This document shows, piece after piece, positions 15,828 to 25,572 of a stretch of DNA of 44,978 nt (position 1 is its first letter; every line of letters starts with the position of its first letter). Source of the DNA: Pseudomonadales bacterium (GTDB lineage Bacteria > Pseudomonadota > Gammaproteobacteria > Pseudomonadales > Pseudohongiellaceae). The notes under the pieces were generated by a model. The model did no database searches. It saw only the letters and a program-made list of their open reading frames with translations, and had not been told where the DNA came from. Location of the stretch: NCBI GenBank assembly GCA_023254735.1, contig JALRKV010000047.1:1-44978 (forward strand). Reading direction: 5' to 3'. The position numbers and the translations under genes were made by a program.

Positions 15828-16144
15828 ATGTTCACCGTCTTGTTATTCTGCGTTGACTAAGTTGCGAAAGGTCGCGAAGTTCGTAAGATCCTGCGCATGT
15901 CTGATTTTTATCACACTCCGATTGTCTGTCTCCTTGGCGTGGATGGCAACCCCGTTTTGCATCTCGGCCAGTACTTAATGAGACTGTGATTGAATAAGCC
16001 TTGCTGCTGTGGGAAAATCGCGTGCTTTGTAGGGGCAATCATCCTACTTTAGAAGTTAAAAAAGCGTCAATAAGACATACCACACCACCAAATTCATTAA
16101 TCGCGAGGGCGCTCAGACAGCCCTTGTTCGGAAGGGGTTTATCA
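15828..16144. other. 317-base gap upstream of tig
   Basis: No gene that I can support. An ATG-started 30-codon frame at 15898-15990 lacks a ribosome binding site. The segment should contain the promoter for tig on the plus strand and that of the small minus-strand gene; I see no box pair good enough to call. AAGGGG about nine bases before 16145 is the tig ribosome binding site. Confidence 0.5.
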
Positions 16145-17473
16145 ATGCAGGTTTCTCTAGAAACAACCCAAGGTCTCGAAAGGAAAATGACTATCGCTGT
16201 GCCAAGCGAGCGGGTTGAAACGGCCGTCAATGCCCGCCTTCAAGAGGCTGCAGGGTCGGTAAACCTAAAAGGCTTTCGCAAAGGCAAAGTGCCTTTTAAG
16301 GTAATCAAAAGTCGTTTCGGAAAGAGTGTTCGCCAAGACGTCGTGGGTGAGATGATCAACCAGTCTTATTTTGATGCGCTCACTCAGGAGGCGGTGAAGC
16401 CTGCCGGACAGCCGATGATTGTGCCCGTTAATTTAGAAGAGGGTGCAGACCTAACATTCACAGCCACGTTTGAGGTGTATCCCGACGTAACGCTTCCCGA
16501 TTTTAGTGCGCTTGAAGTTACCCGTTTAGGTGCAGACATCGGTGAAAGCGATATCGATGAAATGATCGAAACTCTGCGTAAGCAGCGTCAGACTTGGGAA
16601 ACTGTAGAGCGCGCGGCGGCAGAGTCTGACCGCGTGAATATCGATTACAACGGCAAACTCGACGGTGAAGAGTTTCAGGGCGGAAAAGCGACGGGAACCG
16701 ATCTCGTTCTGGGCTCCGAGCGAATGATTCCGGGCTTTGAAGCCGGAATAATCGGTAAGTCAGCGGGCGACGCGTTTACCCTATCCCTTTCTTTCCCAGA
16801 GGAATATCACAACGCTGACCTCGCAGGCAAAGCGGTTGAGTTTGAGATGGTTCTCAATAGCGTTAGCGAACAGGTGCTGCCCGCGGTCGATGAGGAATTC
16901 TTCAAGAGCTTCGGTATCGAAGAGGGCGGCGACGCTGCATTCCGTGAAGAGGTCGCAAACAACATGACGCGTGAGCTCAAAGCGGCAAGCCGCAACAAGC
17001 TCAAAGCGCAAGTTATGGACAAGCTGATCGAGGTTGTGGAGCTGGACGTTCCTGCGGCGCTTGTCACGGCAGAAATACAGCAACTTAAGATGCAGGCACT
17101 GCAACAAATGGGCGGGGGCGCCAATCTCGATGCGAGCATGCTCCCCGATGAGCTCTTTACCGAACAGGCTACGCGACGAGTCAAGCTTGGCCTCGTATTG
17201 GGTGAGGTAATGCAAACGCAAAACCTGAAGGCCGATCCTGCGAAGGTGCGTGAAACCATTGAGGAGCTCGCGGCGACTTATGAATCCCCGGAAGAAGTCA
17301 TCAACTGGTATTACGGTAATCAAGAGCAGCTAGCAGCGATTGAGAGTTCGGTGGTTGAGGATCAGGTATTCGACTTCATACTCGAAGCAGCAAAGGTCGA
17401 GGACAAGACGGTTTCCTATCAAGAGGTTATAAAACCTGAGCCTAGGCGGTCTGAAAACGCCGACGCGGAGTAA
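16145..17473 (+). CDS. tig: trigger factor (ribosome-associated chaperone, peptidyl-prolyl isomerase)
   Basis: 442 residues, normal length (E. coli 432). The ribosome-docking signature GFRKGKVP is at 43-50. An FKBP-type PPIase domain follows at about 155-245 (NIDYNGKLDGEEFQGG, MIPGFEAGIIG), then the long helical C-terminal chaperone arms. It binds nascent chains at the 50S exit tunnel. The ATG at 16145 is chosen for its family N-terminus (MQVSLETTQGLERKM) and the upstream AAGGGG. First gene of the conserved tig-clpP-clpX-lon-hupB-ppiD order. Confidence 0.97.
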   Translation: MQVSLETTQGLERKMTIAVPSERVETAVNARLQEAAGSVNLKGFRKGKVPFKVIKSRFGKSVRQDVVGEMINQSYFDALTQEAVKPAGQPMIVPVNLEEGADLTFTATFEVYPDVTLPDFSALEVTRLGADIGESDIDEMIETLRKQRQTWETVERAAAESDRVNIDYNGKLDGEEFQGGKATGTDLVLGSERMIPGFEAGIIGKSAGDAFTLSLSFPEEYHNADLAGKAVEFEMVLNSVSEQVLPAVDEEFFKSFGIEEGGDAAFREEVANNMTRELKAASRNKLKAQVMDKLIEVVELDVPAALVTAEIQQLKMQALQQMGGGANLDASMLPDELFTEQATRRVKLGLVLGEVMQTQNLKADPAKVRETIEELAATYESPEEVINWYYGNQEQLAAIESSVVEDQVFDFILEAAKVEDKTVSYQEVIKPEPRRSENADAE

Positions 17474-17490
17474 TATCTGTGGACATAGGT

Positions 17491-17512
17491 GGTCGCGCCT
17501 CGCGTCGCGACC
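17491..17512 (+). promoter_or_regulatory. GC-rich hairpin in the tig-clpP gap
   Basis: Perfect 7-base stem GGTCGCG (17491-17497) / CGCGACC (17506-17512) with an 8-base loop, followed by TGCTTTAAAG. It could act as an attenuator or weak terminator, or protect the clpP message end. It sits 28 bases before the clpP start. Confidence 0.4.
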
Positions 17513-17539
17513 TGCTTTAAAGATCCGAAGGACGACAAT

Positions 17540-18175
17540 ATGCCCTACAGTTTCGAACAACCCTCAGCCGCGTTAGTTCCTATGGTGGTCGAGCAGACCG
17601 CGCGCGGTGAGCGTTCATACGATATCTATTCGCGTCTTTTGAAAGACAGAGTGATCTTCTTGACCGGTCAGGTCGAGGATCATATGGCGAATTTGGTGGT
17701 GGCGCAGCTGCTGTTTCTTGAGTCCGAGAATCCGGACAAAGACATACATCTGTATATAAATTCACCGGGCGGTTCCGTTACCGCCGGTCTGTCGATCTAC
17801 GACACCATGCAGTTCATCAAGCCTGACGTGAGCACGATGTGTATCGGCCAAGCCGCAAGTATGGGTGCGATGCTTCTCGCTGGAGGCGCGAAAGGGAAGC
17901 GGCTAGCGCTGCCACATTCGCGTATGATGATTCATCAGCCCAGTGGTGGAGCGCAAGGTCAAGCGTCAGACATCGAGATTCAAGCTAATGAAATCATTAA
18001 GATACGTAAAAGACTTAATGTGCTTATGGCAGAACACACCGGCCAGGACGAAGAAAGGATAGCGCGTGATACTGAGCGCGATAACTTTATGAGCGCCGAT
18101 GAAGCGTGTGAATATGGGCTTGTAGATAAAGTTATCGGAAGACGCGAAGATAAAAAGACAGTAGCCGGCGTTTAA
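17540..18175 (+). CDS. clpP: ATP-dependent Clp protease proteolytic subunit ClpP
   Basis: 211 residues. The catalytic triad is complete: Ser107 in QAASMGAM, His132 in MIHQPSGG and Asp181. Glycine-rich [11 protein letters not shown] forms the oxyanion loop. The first ~10 residues are a short propeptide as in E. coli (207 residues with a 14-residue propeptide). The start at 17540 is preceded by GAAGGACG. It assembles as a tetradecamer and works with ClpX, encoded next. Confidence 0.97.
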   Translation: MPYSFEQPSAALVPMVVEQTARGERSYDIYSRLLKDRVIFLTGQVEDHMANLVVAQLLFLESENPDKDIHLYINSPGGSVTAGLSIYDTMQFIKPDVSTMCIGQAASMGAMLLAGGAKGKRLALPHSRMMIHQPSGGAQGQASDIEIQANEIIKIRKRLNVLMAEHTGQDEERIARDTERDNFMSADEACEYGLVDKVIGRREDKKTVAGV

Positions 18176-18210
18176 TGCAGGCCTCATGATTGCAGAGTTG
18201 AGCATTTCCT

Positions 18211-19500
18211 ATGTCAGACGACGATTTTAATAAGCCAGACGATGGCGGCAAGCTTCTTTACTGTTCTTTCTGCGCTAAGAGCCAGCAAGAAGTAAAGAAA
18301 TTGATAGCCGGGCCTTCAGTGTTCGTCTGTGATGAATGCGTTGAGCTATGCAACGACATCATCAAGGAAGAGGTTCAGGAGCGCGAGTCAGACTCTAAAG
18401 CGCGCAAATTGCCTGTGCCTAAGGAAATCAAAGAGACTCTCGACGAATATGTTATTGGCCAGGACGCCGCCAAAAAGGTCCTCGCCGTTGCGGTCTATAA
18501 CCACTATAAGCGCCTCAACTACGAGAGCGGCAAAAGCGACGTCGAGCTTGGTAAAAGTAATATCTTGATGGTTGGCCCGACTGGTACTGGTAAGACGCTT
18601 CTTGCCGAGACGCTAGCTCGGATGCTAGACGTGCCGTTTACCATCGCTGATGCGACCACGCTCACCGAAGCTGGATACGTTGGCGAAGACGTCGAGAATA
18701 TCATTCAGAAACTCCTGCAAAAATGTGACTATGATGTCGATAAGGCGCAGATCGGTATTGTCTACATCGACGAAATCGACAAAATCTCGCGTAAATCCGA
18801 CAACCCCTCGATCACACGAGACGTATCTGGCGAGGGCGTACAGCAGGCGCTTTTGAAACTTATCGAAGGCACAGTTGCATCGGTGCCGCCTCAGGGTGGC
18901 CGTAAACACCCTCAGCAAGAGTTCTTGCAGGTAGACACCTCGAATATTCTATTCATCTGTGGTGGTGCCTTTGCCGGTTTGGATCGCATCATTCTCGACC
19001 GCTCACATAAAAGCGGCATTGGATTCTCTGCAGAGGTTCGATCGAAGGAAACCGAAGATAAGGTCGGGGAAGCTCTACGCAGCGTCGAGCCCGAGGATCT
19101 GGTCAAATATGGCTTGATACCAGAATTCGTCGGGCGACTTCCGATGATTGCGACGCTCGAAGAGCTCGACCTAGACGCCTTGGTACGAATTCTCAAAGAG
19201 CCGAAAAACTCGCTGACAAAACAGTATATGAAGCTTTTCGAAATGGAAGATGTAGAAATACAGTTCCGCGACGACGCGTTACGCGCCATCGCTAAAAAAG
19301 CGAAAGAGCGTAAAACTGGGGCACGAGGCCTGCGGTCGATTATGGAGTCTGTGCTCCTGGACAGTATGTACAAGATTCCTTCGCTTGAGAAAGTCAGTAA
19401 AGTAGTAATCGACGCGGCAGTCATCGACGGTGAGTCAGAGCCTCTTCTGATGTTCGAAAATGCCGACGCTAGTCAAAATAAGGCGGCCGCAGAAGACTAA
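18211..19500 (+). CDS. clpX: ATP-dependent Clp protease ATP-binding subunit ClpX
   Basis: 429 residues. N-terminal zinc-binding domain with Cys18, Cys21, Cys40 and Cys43, Walker A GPTGTGKT at 122-129, Walker [11 protein letters not shown], pore loop GYVGED and sensor-2 ARGLRSIME. It unfolds tagged substrates and feeds them to ClpP. It follows clpP by 35 bases, the usual arrangement. Confidence 0.98.
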   Translation: MSDDDFNKPDDGGKLLYCSFCAKSQQEVKKLIAGPSVFVCDECVELCNDIIKEEVQERESDSKARKLPVPKEIKETLDEYVIGQDAAKKVLAVAVYNHYKRLNYESGKSDVELGKSNILMVGPTGTGKTLLAETLARMLDVPFTIADATTLTEAGYVGEDVENIIQKLLQKCDYDVDKAQIGIVYIDEIDKISRKSDNPSITRDVSGEGVQQALLKLIEGTVASVPPQGGRKHPQQEFLQVDTSNILFICGGAFAGLDRIILDRSHKSGIGFSAEVRSKETEDKVGEALRSVEPEDLVKYGLIPEFVGRLPMIATLEELDLDALVRILKEPKNSLTKQYMKLFEMEDVEIQFRDDALRAIAKKAKERKTGARGLRSIMESVLLDSMYKIPSLEKVSKVVIDAAVIDGESEPLLMFENADASQNKAAAED

Positions 19501-19504
19501 CAGG

Positions 19505-19533
19505 CTTGAATTTTTAACTTACCATCACCATAA
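19505..19533 (+). promoter_or_regulatory. candidate sigma-32 (heat shock) promoter of lon
   Basis: CTTGAA (19505-19510) matches the sigma-32 -35 box. After 15 bases comes CACCATAA (19526-19533), close to the -10 consensus CCCCATNT (five of the six leading positions). It lies 60 bases before the lon ATG. E. coli lon is a sigma-32 gene, so the location fits. Confidence 0.5.
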
Positions 19534-19593
19534 CTTGAGTGTCTCACTAACATAAGGCTGGCTCTCAGGGGTCGCCGCTCTCAAAGGTAGCCC

Positions 19594-22026
19594 ATGAGTA
19601 TTAACGAAGAGCCAGTTAAGTCATCTATTTCCACCCAATCTATCCCTCTCTTGCCTCTGAGGGATGTAGTCGTTTACCCCCAGATTGTTCAGCCTCTCTT
19701 TGTCGGAAGACCTAAATCGATCAAGGCGCTTGAGACGGCGATGGCGTCTGACAAAAAAGTGCTTTTGGTTGCACAAAAAAGTGCTGCCGACGACGATCCT
19801 AGCGCATCGGATCTCTATCAAATAGGCACTGTTGCAACAATACTCCAGCTCATACGGCTGCCAGATGGCACCGTGAAAGTGTTAGTCGAAGGCCTCGATC
19901 GCGCCAAGATAAAGTCCGTTAATTACGAACAAGATTACGTGACTGCCAGTGTGAGCGTCCTGTCGGGTGAAGAGCCCTCTGCGAAAGAGACCGATGCACT
20001 CATCCGCAGTCTACTTGCGCAGTTTGACCACTACGTTCAGTTAAGCAAAAAAATCCCTCCAGAGGTGATGAGTTCTATCTCGAGCATCGACGAGGCGGGC
20101 CGGCAGGTAGATACCATTGCCTCTCATATGTCATTGCAGCTAGAAGAGAAGCAGAACCTACTAGAGCTTGCAGGGCTTCAGGCGCGGATTGAGCATCTTA
20201 TGGCTCTTATCGAAAGTGAGATCGATCTGTTCGCTGTCGAGAAGCGCATTCGTGGACGCGTGAAGAAACAAATGGAGAAAAGCCAGCGCGAGTACTACCT
20301 CAATGAACAGATGAAAGCCATTCAAAAAGAAATGGGTGAGCTTGAGGACATCCCGAATGAGGCCGAAGAGTTAAAGCAAAAGATTGATGATGCGGGGATG
20401 CCCAAAGAGGCGAGAGACAAAGCAGTCTCGGAATTGAATAAGCTTAAGCAGATGTCACCGATGTCGTCCGAAGCGTCGGTCGTTCGTACTTACCTAGATT
20501 GGATGATCAATGTCCCTTGGAAAAAGCGCAGTAAGGTTCGATTAGAACTCGATAAAGCAGAACAGATTCTCGAAGACGATCATTACGGCCTCAAAGAGGT
20601 CAAAGAGCGTATTTTGGAGTATTTGGCAGTCCAAAAACGCGTTAAAAAGCTAAAGGCACCTATCCTTTGTCTTGTAGGACCGCCTGGTGTGGGTAAGACA
20701 TCACTTGGCGAGTCCATTGCTAGGGCTACGAACCGAAAATTTGTCCGCATGGCGCTTGGCGGCGTGCGAGATGAGGCTGAAATCAGAGGGCATCGTCGAA
20801 CTTATATCGGCTCTCTGCCAGGCAAGCTGATGCAAAAGCTTTCTAAAGTAGGTGTAAAAAATCCGCTTTTCTTGCTTGATGAAATCGACAAGATGGGTAT
20901 GGATAATCGCGGCGACCCAGCTTCTGCGCTACTCGAAGTGCTAGACCCAGAACAGAACGGCAGTTTCAATGATCATTACTTAGAGGTGGACTATGACCTT
21001 TCCGAAGTCATGTTTGTGTGCACCTCAAATAGTATGAATATTCCAGAAGCGCTGTTAGATCGGATGGAGGTCATTCGAATTCCTGGCTACACCGAGGAAG
21101 AGAAGCTCAATATCGCCGAGCGTTATTTGGTGCCGAAGCAAAAAAGAAACAATGGCGTCAAAGAGGAAGAGCTCGAAATCGGCGAACAGCCCATTCGAGA
21201 TATCATTCGCTACTATACACGAGAGGCGGGTGTTCGTGGCCTGGAGCGTGAAGTGGCGAAGATATGCCGTAAAGTTGTAAAGAGTAACTCACTAAAGGGA
21301 AAGCACGCGAAAATTCAACTCGATGCCGATAATCTCGAACAATATTCGGGCGTAAGAAAATATGACTATGGCAAAGCCGAAGAGGAAAATCACATAGGCC
21401 AGGTGAATGGGCTTGCATGGACTCAGGTCGGTGGTGAGCTGCTAACAATCGAAGCGATCGCCGTAGAAGGTAAGGGTAAGACGATAAAAACAGGCTCGCT
21501 TGGCGATGTGATGCAGGAATCAATTCAGGCCGCCTTAACCGTTGTGCGCAGCCGAAGTGCGTCTCTCGGTCTTCCTGCTAATTTCCATGAGACCCGCGAT
21601 CTTCATATCCATGTCCCCGAAGGAGCGACTCCTAAGGATGGTCCGAGCGCGGGGGTTGGTATGTGTACAGCAATCGTGTCTGTTCTAACAGATATTCCGG
21701 TTCGCGCCGACGTCGCGATGACTGGAGAAATTACACTACGCGGTCAAGTTTTAAAGATTGGTGGCCTCAAAGAGAAGCTTCTTGCTGCTCACAGGGGAAA
21801 TATAAAAACGGTTCTTATCCCTGCGGACAATGAGCGGGATTTAGCCGAGATTCCAGACAATATTAAAGCTGACCTTGAAATAGTCCCAGTGCGCTGGATT
21901 GACCAAGTGCTCGAGGTTGCACTGCAGCATCAGCCAACGCCGCTGAGTCTTGACGCGCTCGCATCGACGAAAGGCACTGAGAAGCAAGTTGTGCCCAACG
22001 AGGCAGGTAACTTGGAGCGACATTAA
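19594..22026 (+). CDS. lon: ATP-dependent endopeptidase Lon
   Basis: 810 residues (E. coli 784). N-terminal substrate-recognition domain beginning [14 protein letters not shown], a coiled-coil middle, AAA+ domain with Walker A GPPGVGKT at about 362-369 and LLDEIDKMG, and a C-terminal Ser-Lys protease domain with catalytic Ser685 in DGPSAGVGM and the catalytic Lys in [11 protein letters not shown]. It degrades misfolded and regulatory proteins, and lies between clpX and hupB as in E. coli. A C-terminal tail of about 25 residues is poorly conserved. Confidence 0.98.
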   Translation: MSINEEPVKSSISTQSIPLLPLRDVVVYPQIVQPLFVGRPKSIKALETAMASDKKVLLVAQKSAADDDPSASDLYQIGTVATILQLIRLPDGTVKVLVEGLDRAKIKSVNYEQDYVTASVSVLSGEEPSAKETDALIRSLLAQFDHYVQLSKKIPPEVMSSISSIDEAGRQVDTIASHMSLQLEEKQNLLELAGLQARIEHLMALIESEIDLFAVEKRIRGRVKKQMEKSQREYYLNEQMKAIQKEMGELEDIPNEAEELKQKIDDAGMPKEARDKAVSELNKLKQMSPMSSEASVVRTYLDWMINVPWKKRSKVRLELDKAEQILEDDHYGLKEVKERILEYLAVQKRVKKLKAPILCLVGPPGVGKTSLGESIARATNRKFVRMALGGVRDEAEIRGHRRTYIGSLPGKLMQKLSKVGVKNPLFLLDEIDKMGMDNRGDPASALLEVLDPEQNGSFNDHYLEVDYDLSEVMFVCTSNSMNIPEALLDRMEVIRIPGYTEEEKLNIAERYLVPKQKRNNGVKEEELEIGEQPIRDIIRYYTREAGVRGLEREVAKICRKVVKSNSLKGKHAKIQLDADNLEQYSGVRKYDYGKAEEENHIGQVNGLAWTQVGGELLTIEAIAVEGKGKTIKTGSLGDVMQESIQAALTVVRSRSASLGLPANFHETRDLHIHVPEGATPKDGPSAGVGMCTAIVSVLTDIPVRADVAMTGEITLRGQVLKIGGLKEKLLAAHRGNIKTVLIPADNERDLAEIPDNIKADLEIVPVRWIDQVLEVALQHQPTPLSLDALASTKGTEKQVVPNEAGNLERH

Positions 22027-22046
22027 CGCCGAGTCTTAAAACAATG

Positions 22047-22090
22047 AAGCTGCTAACAGTTTGCGGAAGCCAACTGCTGGCAGCTTTATT
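22047..22090 (+). terminator. terminator-like hairpin after lon
   Basis: Outer stem AAGCTGC (22047-22053) pairs with GCAGCTT (22080-22086), with an inner CAGTT/AACTG pairing, and TTTATT follows. Located 20 bases after the lon stop, ahead of a new promoter for hupB. Confidence 0.55.
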
Positions 22091-22104
22091 GCGGCTGATA
22101 TGTG

Positions 22105-22134
22105 TTGACACTCGTTTTCGGCGCTTGGTATAAA
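22105..22134 (+). promoter_or_regulatory. strong sigma-70 promoter for hupB
   Basis: A perfect -35 TTGACA (22105-22110) and TATAAA (22129-22134) are separated by 18 bases. The promoter implies a ~190-base A/T-rich leader before the hupB GTG start. The 306-base gap 22027-22332 otherwise shows only the lon terminator-like hairpin and no further gene. Confidence 0.65.
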
Positions 22135-22332
22135 GATACGAGATTCGTGGTTTGCGGAGCGTTTCGGTGATTTTTACTGTATCCAACAGCCGATTCAGTT
22201 ATCATGGCGACTAGTTTGTAAATCACCTAAAATTTGCCCTTCGAATTTGGCAAAAATTTATACGCAATGCCGGTAAAACGGCGAATTAAAAATAGAATAC
22301 TAAATACCAAAATTGGAATATAAGGGGATATT

Positions 22333-22608
22333 GTGAATAAATCAGAACTCATAGATGTAGTAGCAGAAACTGCAGACCTACCCAAAGCAGCTGCTGGGCG
22401 CGCAATCGATGCAATGATCGATGCCATTACAGATTCGCTAAAGAAAGAAGACCCAGTAGTGTTGGTTGGTTTTGGTTCTTTCGCAACTAAGCATCGTGCA
22501 GCGCGCACGGGCCGAAACCCACAAACGGGTGCTGCTATCGAGATCAAAGCGGCGCGAGTACCGAGCTTTAAGGCTGGCAAAGCGTTAAAAGACGCAGTGA
22601 ATTCTTAG
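22333..22608 (+). CDS. hupB: DNA-binding protein HU-beta
   Basis: 91 residues. Complete HU fold: [12 protein letters not shown] start, [22 protein letters not shown] with the DNA-binding arm ([29 protein letters not shown]). It bends and compacts DNA as a dimer. GTG start with AAGGGG upstream. It lies after lon and before ppiD, the typical place of hupB. A 14-base-stem terminator follows. Confidence 0.97.
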   Translation: MNKSELIDVVAETADLPKAAAGRAIDAMIDAITDSLKKEDPVVLVGFGSFATKHRAARTGRNPQTGAAIEIKAARVPSFKAGKALKDAVNS

Positions 22609-22643
22609 TCGGAAAAAGTAGTCTCGAAGGCTACTTATCCATA

Positions 22644-22674
22644 ACAAAAGGCGCATCTTTGATGCGCCTTTTGT
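22644..22674 (+). terminator. rho-independent terminator of hupB
   Basis: A perfect 14-base stem (ACAAAAGGCGCATC 22644-22657 and its complement 22661-22674) with a TTT loop, and a T-rich 3' arm. Strong by stem length. Confidence 0.85.
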
Positions 22675-22757
22675 CGTTATATGATGCTAAAATCCGGCTT
22701 CGGCTGACGCTCGATATAAAGTAATATTAGCAAAACTCATTCAGGATAGGATTTACC

Positions 22758-24656
22758 ATGCTGCAAGACATTCGCGACAATTCTCAAGGTGTCATCGCCA
22801 AAGTCATCATTGGACTCATCGTCGCCATTTTTGTTCTCTTCGGTGCTGAGTCTATTATTGGTGGTCTCACACGCGCTCCCGGCGTCGCGGAAGTTAATGG
22901 CGAGGAGATAAGCGATTTTCAACTTCAGCAGGGCATCCAAGAGCTTATTAACTCTATAGGCGGCAGCGCTGAGGGCATCGAGCAGTCATTGTTAGAGCAA
23001 ATCGCAATGAATCAAATTGTTGAGGAGACCCTGCTGAGACAATCGGCACAGGCTGCAGCTTTAGGTATTTCTTCAGAAAGAATAGACCGAGCGATTATCG
23101 AGAATCCAAACTTCCAGGTTGGTGGTCGCTTCGACCCTGAGTTTGCAGTGAGAACGATGAATAGCCAAGGCTTTACGGTTACCTCCTACCGAGAAGCGCT
23201 CAGCAGGCAAATGCTGCTCTCTCAGGTCGTTAACGCCTATTCTTCGTCAGGCTTTGCCACTCAGTCGGAACTCCAAACACTGGCCGCCCTTAGTGCGCAA
23301 GCTCGAGATTTTCGTTACGTCACAATTCCACCTGGCACACGAACTTTGGGCACGCCAATTACGGATGAGCAGATTGCGGCCTACTATAACGCTAATCAGA
23401 CGCGTTTTGTCCGCCCCGAAAGTGTGACTGTCGACTACGTTATTCTCGACAAGGCCACTATTGCTGATGGCATAGTGCTAGAAGAGGGTGCCGTGCTCGC
23501 TCAGTACGAGCTTGAACGGTCGACGTTCGAAGGGTCCGCTGAAAAGCGCGCCTCGCACATTTTGTTTGAGACTGGTCCATCACTTACCGTTGACCAAGCG
23601 CGCGAGGCAGCGACTGCTGCGATTGCACGGTTAGATGCAGGCGAGAGTTTTGAGTCTCTCGCGCTTGAGCTGTCGAGTGATCAGATATCGGCAGAAGAGG
23701 GTGGTGATATTGGCTTTAGCGACGGCAGCGCATTTCCGAGTGAGATCGAGGAGGCGCTTGAAGGGATAGAGGTTGGCGACACTGTAGGCCCAGTTGAAAC
23801 TGAATTTGGGATACACGTCGTCAAGCTTACCGAAGATAACTCAGCTGTATTTCAGTCTTTTGATGAAGTGTCTGGGCGCATAGAGCGTGATCTAAAGGCG
23901 GCACAAGTCGAACAATTATACGCAAGCGCCTTATCCGATCTCTCTAACTTAGCCTTCGAATCCTCGGATCTGCAGCGACTTCAGGACGAATTGAATCTGA
24001 CGATCTTAACAAGTGGTGACTTTGATCGTTCCGGAGGTGGAGGTATCTTCTCTGAGCCGCGTGTTCTCGAGGCCGCGTTCTCAGACGATGTTATGTTGGA
24101 CGGAAATAACAGCGACGTCATCGAAATCGGTGGAGAACGTGCCGTGGTGCTCCGAGTCAATACAACAACCCCTGAGGGAATTCTTCCCTTAGAGGATGTC
24201 GAGCCTGAAATCGCCGTGGCGCTGCGTGCGCAGATGGAGCGCGATGCGGTTGCCGCACTCGGTGACGAATTTTCTACGCTTCTAGAGAGTGGTAGCGATG
24301 TGGAGGAATTCCTCGCAGAAAATGAATTGCAGTGGCGTACAGAAACCTCGGTAAGAAGAAATCAAAGCTCGGTAAACCGAGAAATTGTAGAAGCGGTTTT
24401 CGCCTTGCCCGCGCCAAGTGGGAGCGACGTAACACGTTCACAACTTACATTGGGCAACGGAACGTTTGTATTGGCTGAACTGATGTCTGTCACAGAGGGA
24501 AGCTTTGAGTCGCTGGCGGAAGCAGAGAAAAATGCAATGCGTGAAAGCGTTATCGGTGACTTGGGGAGCAGTGAATTGAGGGCCTATGTTGCGAATCTAA
24601 GAGAGACCGGCGATATCATAATACCTGAGCGCGAACTGAGCGCCGACACTTTCTAA
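22758..24656 (+). CDS. ppiD: SurA N-terminal/PpiC-type periplasmic folding chaperone PpiD
   Basis: 632 residues (E. coli 623). A short cytoplasmic head (MLQDIRDNSQGVIAKVI) and one TM helix (about 12-33) anchor it in the inner membrane. Then come the SurA_N-like region (VNGEEISDFQLQQGIQ) and a parvulin domain at about 260-365 (ASHILFE, EGGDIGFSDGSAFPSE, GPVETEFGIHVVKL). PpiD sits near SecYEG and assists newly exported proteins; its parvulin domain is weakly or not active in E. coli. Confidence 0.95.
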   Translation: MLQDIRDNSQGVIAKVIIGLIVAIFVLFGAESIIGGLTRAPGVAEVNGEEISDFQLQQGIQELINSIGGSAEGIEQSLLEQIAMNQIVEETLLRQSAQAAALGISSERIDRAIIENPNFQVGGRFDPEFAVRTMNSQGFTVTSYREALSRQMLLSQVVNAYSSSGFATQSELQTLAALSAQARDFRYVTIPPGTRTLGTPITDEQIAAYYNANQTRFVRPESVTVDYVILDKATIADGIVLEEGAVLAQYELERSTFEGSAEKRASHILFETGPSLTVDQAREAATAAIARLDAGESFESLALELSSDQISAEEGGDIGFSDGSAFPSEIEEALEGIEVGDTVGPVETEFGIHVVKLTEDNSAVFQSFDEVSGRIERDLKAAQVEQLYASALSDLSNLAFESSDLQRLQDELNLTILTSGDFDRSGGGGIFSEPRVLEAAFSDDVMLDGNNSDVIEIGGERAVVLRVNTTTPEGILPLEDVEPEIAVALRAQMERDAVAALGDEFSTLLESGSDVEEFLAENELQWRTETSVRRNQSSVNREIVEAVFALPAPSGSDVTRSQLTLGNGTFVLAELMSVTEGSFESLAEAEKNAMRESVIGDLGSSELRAYVANLRETGDIIIPERELSADTF

Positions 24657-24673
24657 CCATCCTAGGCATATCA

Positions 24674-24709
24674 GTAACGCTGCTTAGCCTCGTTGCTAAG
24701 TAGCGTTAC
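24674..24709. terminator. bidirectional terminator-like hairpin between ppiD and fabI
   Basis: A 15-position stem (GTAACGCTGCTTAGC 24674-24688 against 24695-24709, one G-T pair) with a 6-base loop, in the 70-base gap between convergent genes. T tracts are weak on both sides. Confidence 0.65.
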
Positions 24710-24726
24710 GTATCTTACATTTTTAC

Positions 24727-25524
24727 CTATTCAGCGGCTTGTTCTAGCGAACCCATGGCTGTGGTGTTGAATCCCCCATCAACGTAAAGTATCTCCCCGC
24801 TTATACCCGAGGCTAAGTCCGAGCAAAGAAAGCTAGCCGCATTTCCAACCTCTTCAATTGTGACGTTTCGGCGCAGCGGCGTCTGCTTCGCATTATGCTC
24901 GAGCATCTTTCTAAAACTTTTTATCCCTGCCGCAGCGAGCGTCTTTATTGGTCCGGCAGAGATCGCGTTTACCCGAATCCCTTTTGGCCCAAGTGCCGAC
25001 GCCATATAGCGAACATTGGCTTCGAGACTCGCTTTAGCAAGCCCCATTACATTGTAGTTAGGGAGGCTGCGCACTGCGCCCAAATAACTGAGTGTTAGCA
25101 AGGAACCATTTCGTCCCTCCATCATTTTCGCGCCGGCTTTCGCGAGGGCGACGAAGCTGTAAGAGCTAATTTCGTGCGCGAGGTTAAAGCCTGCTCGCGT
25201 GGTGACATCAACATAGTTTCCATCAAGTTCACTTCCCGGTGCGAAGGCTAAACAGTGAACGATGCAATCGATACCGTCCCAAGCTTTTGATAAATCCTCG
25301 AACAAGGCATCGATTTGTTCATCACTGGTGACATCACAAGGAAAAACTAAGTCGGAGTCCCAGCCAGCGGCAAATTTAACGACTCTGTCGCGCAGCTTTT
25401 CACCTTGGTAGGTAAAGGCAAGCTCGGCTCCCTCTCGGTGCATCGCTTCGGCTATACCAGAGGCAATAGAGAGTTTGCTTGCAACGCCTAGAATGAGAAC
25501 CTTCTTTCCTGTCATGTAACCCAT
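24727..25524 (-). CDS. fabI: enoyl-[acyl-carrier-protein] reductase (NADH) FabI
   Basis: 265 residues. Atypical SDR of the FabI type: [25 protein letters not shown] at the N-terminus, HCLAFAP, and catalytic Tyr157-x6-Lys164 in [13 protein letters not shown], plus [18 protein letters not shown]. It performs the last reduction in each round of fatty acid elongation. The ATG at 25524 has GGAG at seven bases spacing, better than the ATG three codons later. It lies 48 bases downstream of the peptide transporter gene on the same strand. Confidence 0.96.
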   Translation of the reverse strand: MGYMTGKKVLILGVASKLSIASGIAEAMHREGAELAFTYQGEKLRDRVVKFAAGWDSDLVFPCDVTSDEQIDALFEDLSKAWDGIDCIVHCLAFAPGSELDGNYVDVTTRAGFNLAHEISSYSFVALAKAGAKMMEGRNGSLLTLSYLGAVRSLPNYNVMGLAKASLEANVRYMASALGPKGIRVNAISAGPIKTLAAAGIKSFRKMLEHNAKQTPLRRNVTIEEVGNAASFLCSDLASGISGEILYVDGGFNTTAMGSLEQAAE

Positions 25525-25572
25525 GGAGCAACTCCTTGTTCTGTCGTATCCGTTTTAATCTTATTTGATTGC

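Noticed and set aside
15898..15990. 30-codon ATG-started plus-strand frame upstream of tig
   Set aside because: No ribosome binding site, no recognisable sequence, and a length easily reached by chance.
16781..17323. 180-codon minus-strand frame antisense to tig
   Set aside because: Shadow of the tig reading frame; no family resemblance.
18912..19424. 170-codon minus-strand frame antisense to clpX
   Set aside because: Ser/Arg-rich shadow of a certain gene.
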